Shown: in pieces, positions 28,121 to 36,806 of the stretch
How the letters are laid out: each line of letters starts with the position of its first letter
Position numbering within the stretch: the first letter of the stretch is position 1
NCBI RefSeq assembly: GCF_003609635.1
Contig: NZ_MCIA01000033.1
Location: 1-64,000 of the forward strand
Source: Lacrimispora algidixylanolytica
GTDB lineage: Bacteria > Bacillota > Clostridia > Lachnospirales > Lachnospiraceae
Direction of reading: 5' to 3'
DNA: 64,000 bases
Notes under the pieces: generated by a model
The model's input: only the letters and a program-made list of their open reading frames with translations
What the model was told of the DNA's origin: nothing
Database searches by the model: none
Translations under genes and position numbers: made by a program

Positions 28121-29620
28121 ATGTTAGAATATGAAAAATATATAAAAGAGTTTGAACTGGATTTCACCTGGGTTATAGATTAGGCGGTTATTAAATTATC
28201 CAAAACATTTGATAAATTATTCAGTGAACAGAAAAAAGAATTAATACCAACTACAATTAAGCGAGCACTTACTATGCTAAAAGGAGATTATAATATTCCA
28301 ACAAAAATGCAAATAAGCTATGATATTGCAAACGGTTATCATGACTTGCGAATACTTACACAGGAAGAAAACCTTGAGAAAGAAATTTATTACCTCCGTA
28401 ATGTATTAGATATGTATGAGTACTATTTTGGGATGGGAGATGAACAGAATCTTGATGAGCCAATTACTAAGGTGGCAAGATATATCGCCATGCGTACATA
28501 TACTAATATTGGAAATACAATGCGTATAACAGGGCGATATATCGCTGCAATAGACTATTTTAATGAAGCCTTATTGATAGAAGATGCTTTTGCTATGGCG
28601 AGTCTAAATCTTTCGTTAACACTTTTTCAGTATGCCCAGTTTCAAATAAAATCATATGAGCAAAATTATTATCATCATGCTTGTTATTATTTTTACCAAC
28701 AAACTCAGAAGCATAAAGTTAACTTGGAGGAACAAGGTTATTTAGCAATGCTTGAAAAAAGTATATCTATATTTCATTCAGATTATATTGAGGGTTATTT
28801 AAAAAAGCCTCTTGATTTGCCAGTGTTTAAGGTAAGAAGCCTTGAAGAAGCTAAGTATCGAGATTATATGCTAGTATTCCGTCTTTTTCTAGAGCCTTGC
28901 TTAGATATATTAGGTGACCATTGTTTTGCTGTTGATAGTATTAATCTTCCGCTGGATGAGAAAGATGATTCTAAGAATGAAGAGTTTATTGGCCTATTTA
29001 ATCAAATTAAACAAGAATTTAATTTGGCAAGATATTTGTGGTATAAATCCACGGTGTTATTAGAACCATCAAATCACTTCGCAGATTGTGAATTGGATTT
29101 TACTGATATAGGAGAGTGTGCAGATCATTCATTAAAGGAGAGTTTTCTACGAACTGCTTTTAAAACTGTCTATTCAGTTTTTGATAGAATTGGTTTTTTT
29201 ATTAATTACTACTTTAATATTGGTCTGTCAGGTACCATGATTAGTTTTAAAAATATATGGAAAGAAGAATTAAAAGATCGTAATGGTAATACTTATTTTT
29301 CGGTGCCGAGCCCTTTAATAAAGAAACACGGGAATAACCCTATGATTAAAGCAATGTACTGGCTTCAAAAAGATTTCTATGAAGATAAAAAAACTAATAT
29401 AACCAGTCCAAATGCTGAACCTATGTTTCAAATGAGAAATGATATGGAGCATAACTGCTTACGAACTGGGAAAAAGCAAGGAGATACAACTTTTACAAAA
29501 TACACAAATGAATATAGGATAGATGAGAATACATGCAGGCTTCTCAAATTATCAAGAGAGATGATTATTTATCTTTGTTTAGCTATCAATTTTGAAAACA
29601 GAGAAAAGAAACAAGAATAA
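28121..29620 (+). pseudogene. LA2681-like HEPN-domain protein, broken by an in-frame TAG
   Basis: An ATG at 28121 opens MLEYEKYIKEFELDFTWVID, then TAG at 28181-28183. The same frame continues without interruption to 29620, so the intact protein would be about 499 residues. The ATG at 28274 inside the frame has no ribosome binding site. The N-terminal part is helical and TPR-like (NTMRITGRYIAAIDYFNEAL). The C-terminal part resembles the LA2681 HEPN domain (EFNLARYLWYKS) with an R-x4-H motif, RNDMEH, at 439-444 of the restored frame. HEPN domains with this motif are often ribonucleases in defence or toxin systems. Base composition is clearly more AT-rich than genes to the left. Nonsense mutation is the simplest reading; readthrough or an internal start is possible. 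Confidence 0.65.
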
Positions 29621-30154
29621 TTAAAGAGAGCATTTTAAGGTTGAAGGTTTGCTCAATGTGCAGATGGAAGTAAGATAGGGGAAGAAAGACAATTCAGTTG
29701 GAGTGAATTTACAGAAGGAGTGTACACATTAAAAGAGATGCTTGATAATAAAATTAAGGCAGCTCAAACGATGGGAAGAATATATGTTGATTCCACTAAT
29801 TTAGCTAATAAACTTGTCCAGTAATGGTAGGAATGCAACAACAGGAGATTGTTTACACAAAATCAGAAATTTTATTAAATGTATCATTTGATTCAAAGGG
29901 TAAGAGATGCTAGGGATACTCCGAATTCTTTACAGAAAGCAGAATGTGTTTTACGCCAGATTAATAAAGGTTAGCGAGAATATGCTTGAAGTACTCGATA
30001 TACCGTGTACCAGTTCTACCTATAAACATGAGTAGACATCTCCTTTTTGTGTCTACTTAATTGCTAAATGGTCATTCATCGTGACCACTTTCTAATATAC
30101 CTAAGTATTATTTTTGAAAATAAAGCTAAAAGTAGATGATAGAAAGGTGAAGTT
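29621..30154 (+). other. Decayed mobile-element DNA with a 59-codon remnant
   Basis: 534 bases without an intact gene. An open stretch at 29645-29824 lacks a start but reads like a protein piece: FAQCADGSKIGEERQFSWSE, then TLKEMLDNKIKAAQTMGRIY, ending NLANKLVQ. Shorter pieces follow (SLQKAECVLRQINKG near 29930-29970). I cannot name the source. Two hairpins lie at 30031-30057 and 30069-30087. Confidence 0.45.
30031..30057 (+). terminator. Hairpin upstream of the Shedu-like gene
   Basis: AGTAGACA (30031-30038) pairs with TGTCTACT (30050-30057), with a T-rich loop and TTAATTG after it. A second small stem, TGGTCA/TGACCA, is at 30069-30087. Either could insulate the downstream gene. Confidence 0.4.
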
Positions 30155-31261
30155 ATGAAACTAAATGATTTTATATTTGAATATGAATCAAATACTAGAT
30201 ATCCAGGGTTATGCCGAATTAGAACATTTATTAATAATAAAAATGAATTGTATGTTGTTTTCACGGATCTAGATATTAAAAATCCATCTGCAAGTGTTAC
30301 AAATGACTTAGAAAAAATATATTATGGCTTAATGAATAATGGATTTATTACTCAGAAATATAAAGTAATTGAACATTATGAGCATATAGATGTGTTTTTA
30401 AGTTTGGGAGATGCGAAATTTGGAGAATTTTCGTTGGTTGAACTGAAAGCAGGAGATATGACCTTGTGGCATCGCTGTAATGTAAAGCAAATCTTAGAAT
30501 TCTTAGATGTTAAAGAGGAAGAATTTTTAAATAAAACATGGAATGACTGGAGACATATCAATACAATCGAACAAAAGAGAACGAGAATATATCCATTTCT
30601 TGATTATGGATTTAATGAAAATATTGAGGTGATTAGACGAAGATTAGAACTTGAAGATAATAAATTGAATAAAGTTCAAATTTCAGAGTTAATTAGTAAT
30701 AAATCAGCAGAAAAAGACTTTCTAGATTTATTAAAAAAGGATTTAACAATTTTTGCGGAAGTATATGCAAGTCCTCCAGAAGAATACATTTGTTTTTCTG
30801 AATTTCCTATAGGTGACGGAGGAAGAGTTGATTTTGCTTTGTTTTCAAGTAGATCAAGGATGGATGTTACCTTAATTGAAATTAAAGGTGCAGAATTTGA
30901 ATTGATGGTAAACAATGGTGGATATTACACTTTTTCAAAAAAAATGGAAATTGCTATATCACAAATTAAAGCTAGATCTGGTTATGTTCATAGAAATTAT
31001 AGCGAGTTTAGGAAATATGTACATCAAGTAAGGCAAGAGGTTGAGGGCGGTAATAGATTATATAATTCTTTAATTGGACCGAAAGGGAACTTATTAGTTG
31101 ATCCTAATAAGGATATAAATATCAGATATATAGTTATTGGAGGAAGAACAAATGATGATCTTAGAGAAAGTTGGAAAAGGCATGAATATGAATGTTCTAA
31201 CAACCCACCAATGCATATAGAAACATGGAATTCTTTTATCAGACGTATGTCTAGATCATAG
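30155..31261 (+). CDS. Shedu-like (SduA/DUF4263) nuclease-domain protein
   Basis: 368 residues; GAAAGGTGAAGTT precedes the ATG. The C-terminal ~190 residues look like the DUF4263/SduA PD-(D/E)XK nuclease: EFPIG, Asp226 in GRVDFALF, then Glu242 and Lys244 in TLIEIKG, and a helix (AISQIKARSGYVHRN). Shedu proteins are single-gene anti-phage systems; different members have different N-terminal sensor domains. Here the N-terminal ~180 residues are of a kind I do not recognise. The gene is AT-rich, follows the broken HEPN gene and lies in mobile-element debris, which fits a defence role. The alternative is a generic restriction-like nuclease. Confidence 0.7.
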   Translation: MKLNDFIFEYESNTRYPGLCRIRTFINNKNELYVVFTDLDIKNPSASVTNDLEKIYYGLMNNGFITQKYKVIEHYEHIDVFLSLGDAKFGEFSLVELKAGDMTLWHRCNVKQILEFLDVKEEEFLNKTWNDWRHINTIEQKRTRIYPFLDYGFNENIEVIRRRLELEDNKLNKVQISELISNKSAEKDFLDLLKKDLTIFAEVYASPPEEYICFSEFPIGDGGRVDFALFSSRSRMDVTLIEIKGAEFELMVNNGGYYTFSKKMEIAISQIKARSGYVHRNYSEFRKYVHQVRQEVEGGNRLYNSLIGPKGNLLVDPNKDINIRYIVIGGRTNDDLRESWKRHEYECSNNPPMHIETWNSFIRRMSRS

Positions 31262-31908
31262 TTACGCCCCACTAAAAAGAAATGACAATAAATATAGTCT
31301 AGCAATTGGGTAATCTAATAGGATATCACATGCTCCTATGTGGAGTTAGAGTTAAAAATGGGATGCTATTTCTTGAACTTTAATTTCTCCCCCGAATCTG
31401 GTAGGGTATCTATACCTCAAATGACATAGAGAGCTTAAATGCTACATACTGTAAGCTAAAACGTCGAAGGAATGTATTTTCATAATAAAAGCATTATACC
31501 TTTCAACCTTTTAAGCTACAAAAAAAATAGAGTATCTACAACCGTAATTTGGGTCAAGTCTGCAGTGGATTAAGCATTATTTAGGGTGGACGACTGATTG
31601 AATAGTGTTGTAAGATCTAAGTTTAGAGTAATAGGTTTTTTCAGTCGTATATCATAGATCATTTTGAACTGGTGATTTTTTGTATCACGGTCAAATACCC
31701 CCCCGATATACAGTAAAAAGGTATAAAAACTTCTAGCTATAATAAAAGTTAGTTTGAAAGCCACAAATAAAAAACTGTAGGTATCCAAATGGATAAAGAA
31801 TACATTAACATATACAACCTGGAATGATTTTAAGAGGATAATTAATGACAGGATAGGTGCATCTATATCTAAATATACCACCAAAGTACAACATCTTAAA
31901 TATCAAGG
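31262..31908. other. AT-rich non-coding stretch between Shedu-like gene and polymerase fragment
   Basis: About 650 bases, AT-rich, with many stops in every frame. A 104-codon frame on the minus strand (31570-31884) has no ribosome binding site and a composition typical of chance ORFs. I see no RNA gene, repeat array or terminator of note; it looks like eroded sequence. Confidence 0.5.
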
Positions 31909-32247
31909 GATTACAGCTTTGAGGAGTGCAGGCTGATTGTGAAAGAAATGACGGATGCCTTATGTCTGGATATGGCAGCTAAAAGTGTGATTACCGGTTC
32001 TCTATCATTGATGATTGGATATTCGAATGAGATGGGATTAAAACCGTCAATAAGAACCATAACCATGTCTGTTACCACAAATTTCTACCGATTGATGATC
32101 CCTTATGTGATAGGACTGTATGAACGTATTGTGGAAAAGAGCATACCAATACGGCGGTTGAGTCTGTTATGCAATCATATTGTGAATGATGCTTACGAAC
32201 AGTATGATTTATTTACTGACCAGACAGAACTGGAAAAGGACAAATAG
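31909..32247 (+). pseudogene. C-terminal fragment of a Y-family DNA polymerase gene (duplicate)
   Basis: Bases 31909-32243 align without gaps to 35642-35976 of the intact polymerase gene, with about a dozen mismatches in 335 bases by my count (about 96% identity). The frame is still open: the translated stretch matches the intact protein from YSFEECRLIVKEMTDAL through DQTELEKDK, then hits TAG. It lacks the whole catalytic part and so cannot be an active polymerase. The sharp end points at both sides suggest a recombination or deletion relic, not gradual erosion. Confidence 0.85.
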
Positions 32248-32340
32248 CATTTGATGCTACTATGCCTCGATAAGACAGGAACTTAATGCCATATTTGTTG
32301 TCAGACATATTCCTAAAGTCTTAAAGTAAATGTTAAGCTA

Positions 32341-32529
32341 TCAATCCAAAGGGGATGACCGTGTATAATTCGTCGTTTCAATTGTTGCGAGTTTTTTTCC
32401 ACGTCCACATTTTGGCGAGGACAGGGGACAATGTCTTGAGCACCCATTGCAGTGCTTAGATTGCAAGAAATGTTGCAGTTCAATATCCTCTACAGATGCT
32501 GCATTTTTTCGTTTAAAATAAGAAAACAT
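32341..32529 (-). CDS. Cysteine-rich 62-residue protein
   Basis: A strong AAGGAGG lies 7 bases before the ATG at 32529. The protein starts MFSYFKRKNAASVEDIELQH and contains CNGCSRHCPLSSPKCGRGKK. This gives four Cys in a C-x2-C-x3-C-x6-C arrangement plus a His, suited to binding a metal or an Fe-S cluster. The spacing is not that of a classical ferredoxin. No membrane segment. I do not know a function. It may be a metal-binding or redox partner of a lost neighbour; the closest downstream gene on this strand is the polymerase debris. The ribosome binding site and the non-random Cys motif argue that it is a real gene. Confidence 0.6.
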   Translation of the reverse strand: MFSYFKRKNAASVEDIELQHFLQSKHCNGCSRHCPLSSPKCGRGKKLATIETTNYTRSSPLD

Positions 32530-32721
32530 ATAATGACCTCCTTACGATTCGTTTTAATAGACCTAAAAATGTTGCAGACCAGACTTATTATATCAACAAG
32601 GCCTTTTTAGCAACTGTCACATTACAGATAATATGTTCAATTGTACATGCCTCACAGTTGGTCTGGATGACTATGCGAAAAAAGCCAACTACTTAAAGCA
32701 AGAATTTCATGATGACTTTGT

Positions 32722-32752
32722 ACGCAGACTGCTTCTTACAGTCTGCGTTTTA
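32722..32752 (+). terminator. Orphan intrinsic terminator
   Basis: ACGCAGACTG (32722-32731) pairs perfectly with CAGTCTGCGT (32739-32748), loop CTTCTTA, then TTTTAATT. No intact plus-strand gene precedes it, so it probably ended a gene that has been lost. Confidence 0.7.
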
Positions 32753-32869
32753 ATTGAAAGCAAATTAAATATTCAATTACAAACGGGTATTGTCGTTCGA
32801 CGGGATGTCCTATGTGATGACTAAATAACGGCAGGGCCGAACGACCAGCGTTTCTTGCTAGACTCTCTA

Positions 32870-33358
32870 TTAAAGATTGGTTATTAAATCATCTAGGAAG
32901 TTATTTACAGTGCTAAGTACTTCTTTATTGTATTCTCTAAATATTTTTACGAATTTTTCATGTTCATCCTTATGGAGTATTTCATGTATTTTAAAAATTT
33001 CTTTTCCCTGAGCAGTCAGGGTATAATAGATTTCTTTTTTGTTATTTTCTAGGTGATTTCCTTTTATTAACTCCTTCTTTAATAGTTTACTAGTAATCTT
33101 AGATATAGCACCTTTTGTCATATTTAATTCTTTTGATATAAATGTTGAATTAGTTAATTGATTTTTTCCAATACAATCAATCGCATGAATTTCTGAAAGC
33201 ATTAAGTTCATATTTTGAATATCTTTAAAATCATTTTTGAGTAACAAATTTCTTACTTCTTCTTCATGTCCATCCATCATGTTACTTATATGTTCAAAGA
33301 CTGTTACCAGTTTATTTATTGTTATATCTACCTCAAATTTTGAGTTTTCTGTTTTCAT
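32870..33358 (-). CDS. MarR family transcriptional regulator
   Basis: 162 residues from the ATG at 33358 (MKTENSKFEVD), which has GGAG upstream; earlier ATGs at 33391 and 33415 would run through the operator palindrome. The winged HTH is clear in the middle: FISKELNMTKGAISKITSKL as recognition region and LENNKKEIYYTLTAQGKEIF as wing. It is divergent from a cyclase-family gene, and the shared 171-base gap holds two copies of a GTTTCC(A/T)TGTAAAC element. It is therefore probably an autorepressor that also controls the cyclase. The effector is unknown. Confidence 0.85.
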   Translation of the reverse strand: MKTENSKFEVDITINKLVTVFEHISNMMDGHEEEVRNLLLKNDFKDIQNMNLMLSEIHAIDCIGKNQLTNSTFISKELNMTKGAISKITSKLLKKELIKGNHLENNKKEIYYTLTAQGKEIFKIHEILHKDEHEKFVKIFREYNKEVLSTVNNFLDDLITNL

Positions 33359-33381
33359 AATTGCATTCTCCATTTCGAATT

Positions 33382-33399
33382 TTGTTTCCATGTAAACAA
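33382..33399. promoter_or_regulatory. MarR operator 1
   Basis: TTGTTTCCATGTAAACAA, palindromic at 16 of 18 positions, sits about 25 bases upstream of the chosen MarR start. Confidence 0.6.
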
Positions 33400-33449
33400 C
33401 TAGATTATAACACATATTCGTAGAAGGTTCAATATATATTTTAAAAATA

Positions 33450-33463
33450 GTTTACAAGGAAAC
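33450..33463. promoter_or_regulatory. MarR operator 2
   Basis: GTTTACAAGGAAAC; its reverse complement GTTTCCTTGTAAAC matches the core of operator 1 at 13 of 14 positions. It lies between the two divergent starts, 67 bases before the cyclase ATG. Confidence 0.6.
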
Positions 33464-33529
33464 AATATTATGATACTGTAATATTATTCCTAGGAAAAAT
33501 AAACAAATAAATATGTTGGAGGTTATCGA

Positions 33530-34108
33530 ATGAAAATTGATTTAAGTTTTAAAATAAAAAAAGAAATGTTAGATGAAATGCTCTCTGCTGTTAAAGCTAC
33601 TAACGAGGCAGCTGAAAAATCTGGCCATGTAGGCACTCATTTGGATGTTATGAATGGAGAATTTTCAATAGATAATATTATAACAAAAGGTAAAATATTT
33701 GATATAGGCCATATAAAAACTGGGGAAGTAAAATTAGAGGATTTAGATTTAGGGGACATCAAAGAAAATGATTTTGTATTCTTTCATTCAGGAATTATGA
33801 ATCAGTATGGATATGGTTCAAAAGAATATTTCTCAACATATATTGAATTATCTGATGAACTAATAGATTATCTTCTTAATAAGAGAGTAAGTCTTATAGG
33901 CGTGGATATGGCTGGAGCTAAAAAGCCGGAAGATCACCTTCGAATTGATTTACATTGTGCTGAAAGAGGAGTTTTTATTATTGAAAATCTTACTAACTTA
34001 GATTTATTATTAAAAGAAACTCTTGAAAAATCTTTCACAGTATATACTTTTCCTGCAAACATGAGCGGCTTTTCTGGTCTTTCTTGCAGAGTAATTGCTG
34101 AAATATAA
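33530..34108 (+). CDS. Cyclase family protein (kynurenine-formamidase-like)
   Basis: 192 residues, TTGGAGGT before the ATG. The family motif H-x-G-T-H-x-D is present as HVGTHLD (residues 33-39), and these His/Asp residues bind the metal. GVDMAGAK and the late HCAERGVFIIENL also fit the fold. Members hydrolyse N-formyl or lactone/amide bonds in small aromatic or cyclic molecules; the substrate here is unknown. At 192 residues it is slightly short for the family (about 205-220) but no key region is missing. Divergent control by the MarR regulator suggests induction by a small, perhaps toxic, molecule. Confidence 0.85.
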   Translation: MKIDLSFKIKKEMLDEMLSAVKATNEAAEKSGHVGTHLDVMNGEFSIDNIITKGKIFDIGHIKTGEVKLEDLDLGDIKENDFVFFHSGIMNQYGYGSKEYFSTYIELSDELIDYLLNKRVSLIGVDMAGAKKPEDHLRIDLHCAERGVFIIENLTNLDLLLKETLEKSFTVYTFPANMSGFSGLSCRVIAEI

Positions 34109-34117
34109 ATTAAAAAG

Positions 34118-34293
34118 AATCCAAATGCTATCCGGCGATTGGTGCCATTAGAGTTAAAGTTATCCCGCAGCACGGTCAAAAGAGCTTTGGCCGACCTTGA
34201 AAGCAGCGAACATCTGCGCAAGGAGCAGCGGTGGCGGGAAAACAGTGGAAAAGTAGCAATCTGTATTACATCAAGCAGCCGGATTCAAGTTAA
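34118..34293 (+). pseudogene. Frameshifted helix-turn-helix fragment
   Basis: One frame reads RRLVPLELKLSRSTVKRALA then DLESSEHLRKEQRWRENSGK, a clear winged-HTH piece like those on conjugative and plasmid elements. At the A-run near 34248-34253 the frame is lost. Inserting one A restores KSSNLYYIKQPDSS followed by a stop at 34291-34293. So a one-base deletion in an A-tract broke it, and its 5' part is also missing. It marks mobile-element origin for this patch. Confidence 0.65.
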
Positions 34294-34306
34294 TAGTAAT
34301 AAAAAT

Positions 34307-34329
34307 GGCCTTCCCTTCAGGGGAAGGCC
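34307..34329. terminator. Strong GC-rich hairpin
   Basis: GGCCTTCCC (34307-34315) and GGGAAGGCC (34321-34329) form a 9-bp stem with loop TTCAG. The minus-strand side has ATTTTTATT, the plus side only a weak T-run, so it may terminate in either direction. Confidence 0.6.
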
Positions 34330-34846
34330 TGTCCTTTGAATGGACTAAGGAAGGATTCCTGGTGAATCGTCAAGACTAATCTCTCTAACGTACATAACTG
34401 ACTAGAGACCAAAGGGTTTCGGAGTTTTGAAGGGGGTATGTAGGAGTGCTTTTGTGGTTGATTGAGGAGGAATATGTTTCCGTTTACCGTGATGTGGTTA
34501 GGAAAATGAACGTTTTGGCAAAAGGTTATGAATTCAAACTTTACTATCTCCATTTAAACGGTTTATCGTAGGCATAAAAGCTTTTGGTTTAAATTATATC
34601 TTAATTGAGCTGGGGTCTCATGATAGAATTAAGGACAAATTAATGAAAGGTACATCTTCAACCACGAGGATGTGCCTTTTATTTTTTTAAAACATTGACA
34701 CCAAAAAAATAAGGAAATCAGCATAGATATTCATCATCATTCATAGCGTAAATTTCCAGAAATAGCATATATACAAACATATGTTCTGGTAATATAATTA
34801 AATTAGATCTGGATCATGGTAATAAAAAATGGGAGGTGTTTCTCGG
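34330..34846. other. Remnant region before the Y-family polymerase gene
   Basis: About 500 bases without an intact gene. A 46-codon open stretch at 34431-34571 (RGYVGVLLWLIEEEYVSVYR then KMNVLAKGYEFKLYYLHLNG) looks like a piece of a real protein but lacks a start. A terminator lies at 34646-34688. The polymerase promoter should lie between 34690 and 34830; no confident boxes were found. Confidence 0.45.
34646..34688 (+). terminator. Intrinsic terminator upstream of the polymerase gene
   Basis: AAAGGTACATC (34646-34656) pairs with GATGTGCCTTT (34669-34679) over 11 bp with one T-G pair, then TATTTTTTT. Confidence 0.85.
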
Positions 34847-36112
34847 TTGGAAGAGCAAATCTACTTATGTATTGATCTGAAATCATTTTATGCTTCTGTA
34901 GAATGTGTGGAGCGTAAGCTTGATCCTCTGGTTACGAATCTTGCGGTGGCTGACCCTGAGAGAAGTGAGAAAACAATATGCCTTGCGATTTCACCAGCTA
35001 TGAAGGCATTGGGAATAAAGAATCGGTGTAGAGTATTCCAGATACCTAAAGATGTCCAGTACATTATGGCACCGCCAAGAATGAAACTCTACATCCAATA
35101 TTCAGTGGATATTTATGGAATTTATTTAAAATATATCTCCAAAGAGGATATCCATGTTTATTCCATTGATGAATGTTTCCTTGACGTGACCCATTATCTT
35201 TCTATGTATCATATAAGCGCAAAGGAATTGGCATTGCGGATCATGGAAGATATTAAAATTACCAAAGGAATTACTGCTACAGCAGGAATTGGAACAAACT
35301 TGTATCTGGCAAAAGTAGCACTGGATATTATGGCAAAGCATTCGGAAGACAATATCGGATACCTCAATGAGGAACTCTACCAAAAAACATTGTGGAAGCA
35401 CCGGCCCCTCACTGATTTCTGGAGAATAGGTAAGGGGATTTCAAACAGCCTGAATCATATTGGTATTTTCAATATGGGCGATATTACCTGCGCAAATGAG
35501 AATTCCCTATACCGATTGTTTGGCATTGATGCGGAGCTTTTGATAGACCATGCCTGGGGAAGGGAAACAACCACCATGGCAGACATTAAGGCGTATAAAC
35601 CCAAAAGCAATTCCGTGTCCAACGGTCAGGTGCTTGCAAGAGATTACAGCTTTGAGGAGTGCAGGCTGATTGTAAAAGAAATGACGGATGCCTTATGTCT
35701 GGATATGGCAGCTAAAAGTGTGATTACCGGTTCTCTATCATTGATGATTGGATATTCCAATGAAATGGGATTAAAACCGTCAATAGGAACCATAACCATG
35801 TCTATTACCACGAATTCCTACCGATTGATTATCCCTTATGTGATGGGACTGTATGAACGTATTGTGGAGAAGAGCATACCAATACGGCGGTTGAGTCTGT
35901 CATGTAATCATATTGTGAATGATGCTTACGAACAGTATGATTTATTTACTGACCAGACAGAACTGGAAAAGGACAAGAAGTTACAGAAGGCAGCATTGGA
36001 AATCAAAGAAAGGTTTGGTAAAAACGCTCTTGTGCGAGGGATGGATTTGCAGGAAGCCGGTACCACAATAGAACGGAACAGACAGATTGGAGGTCATAAA
36101 AGTGGAGAGTAG
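34847..36112 (+). CDS. Y-family DNA polymerase (UmuC/DinB-like)
   Basis: A TTG start at 34847 is preferred (421 residues) because GGGAGG lies 10 bases before it and the protein then starts EEQIYLCIDLKSFYASVE; an ATG at 34829 has no ribosome binding site. The catalytic palm motifs are visible: DLKSFYASVE (first metal Asp and steric region) and SIDECFLD (the second acidic pair). TATAGIGTNLYLAKVALD and the little-finger domain follow. Translesion polymerases of this type with a YolD partner are common on Firmicute plasmids and integrated elements and give error-prone bypass. A near-identical 335-base fragment of it lies 3.7 kb upstream. It overlaps the YolD-like gene by 11 bases. Confidence 0.9.
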   Translation: MEEQIYLCIDLKSFYASVECVERKLDPLVTNLAVADPERSEKTICLAISPAMKALGIKNRCRVFQIPKDVQYIMAPPRMKLYIQYSVDIYGIYLKYISKEDIHVYSIDECFLDVTHYLSMYHISAKELALRIMEDIKITKGITATAGIGTNLYLAKVALDIMAKHSEDNIGYLNEELYQKTLWKHRPLTDFWRIGKGISNSLNHIGIFNMGDITCANENSLYRLFGIDAELLIDHAWGRETTTMADIKAYKPKSNSVSNGQVLARDYSFEECRLIVKEMTDALCLDMAAKSVITGSLSLMIGYSNEMGLKPSIGTITMSITTNSYRLIIPYVMGLYERIVEKSIPIRRLSLSCNHIVNDAYEQYDLFTDQTELEKDKKLQKAALEIKERFGKNALVRGMDLQEAGTTIERNRQIGGHKSGE

Positions 36113-36443
36113 AAGGCGTAAAATGGATAGGGGAAGCCGAGCGAAACAATTTATGCCTTTTGATGCATTAAAGGGGTTTCGGGAAGCGGTGGCAGAAAAG
36201 GAACGGATTCTTGTTTCGAAACGTGATTTATCGGAAGAGAAGAAAGAAGAGTTAGACTGGAAGTTAAAACAAATTCAGAAAGAAGACATAATTACAGTGG
36301 AATGTTATCAGAATAGAGAATATGTGCAGGTAACCGGAATGGTAACTCGAATGGATGATGTAGGCAGAGCATTGGAGATTGCCAATAGGAGAATAGCTTA
36401 TACTGATATATCTGATTTAAAATGTGATATGTTCCAAGAGTGA
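36102..36443 (+). CDS. YolD-like protein
   Basis: GTG start at 36102 (113 residues), since TTGGAGG ends 8 bases before it. The start RRRKMDRGSRAKQFMPFDAL is the typical YolD-like signature, followed by a charged helical region and a beta-rich end. YolD-like proteins accompany UmuC-type polymerases in Firmicutes and are thought to act as UmuD-like partners. Overlap with the polymerase gene indicates coupled translation. Confidence 0.88.
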   Translation: MESRRRKMDRGSRAKQFMPFDALKGFREAVAEKERILVSKRDLSEEKKEELDWKLKQIQKEDIITVECYQNREYVQVTGMVTRMDDVGRALEIANRRIAYTDISDLKCDMFQE

Positions 36444-36806
36444 ATTCTGTGTGGAAGAGTAAGAGAAATACGATACATTTATTTAAAAATTCAAATAGCT
36501 TTTTTAAAATCATTATGGATAATCGCCTTCCTCCTATAAAACTCCTAATCTTTTTACCGTATGATATATCAAGAAAGTATCCTAATAGTTAAACACAGCC
36601 TTGTTTTCTGTGCCTTACTGTTAGAGTACTTTTCTTCCTTTTATTATAAATATTAGCGAACAGCGTATCCAAGAAGATTAAATGGCTTACGGCTTGAAGT
36701 AAGAAGCAGGGTGCTGAGTTGCTTCTCTTCTAGCTCTGTAAAACTGGGGGCGCTTGTACTGATTGCTCCAATAGGTTTGTTGGGAAAAAAATGTTTTAAA
36801 AAATAT

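Noticed and set aside
31570-31884. 104-codon minus-strand hydrophobic ORF
   Set aside because: No ribosome binding site, AT-driven composition, surrounded by eroded sequence.
32633-32824. 63-codon plus-strand ORF
   Set aside because: No ribosome binding site, and a strong terminator hairpin lies inside it.
34317-34553. 78-codon minus-strand ORF
   Set aside because: No convincing start signal; it overlaps a GC-rich hairpin and a plus-strand remnant that looks more protein-like.
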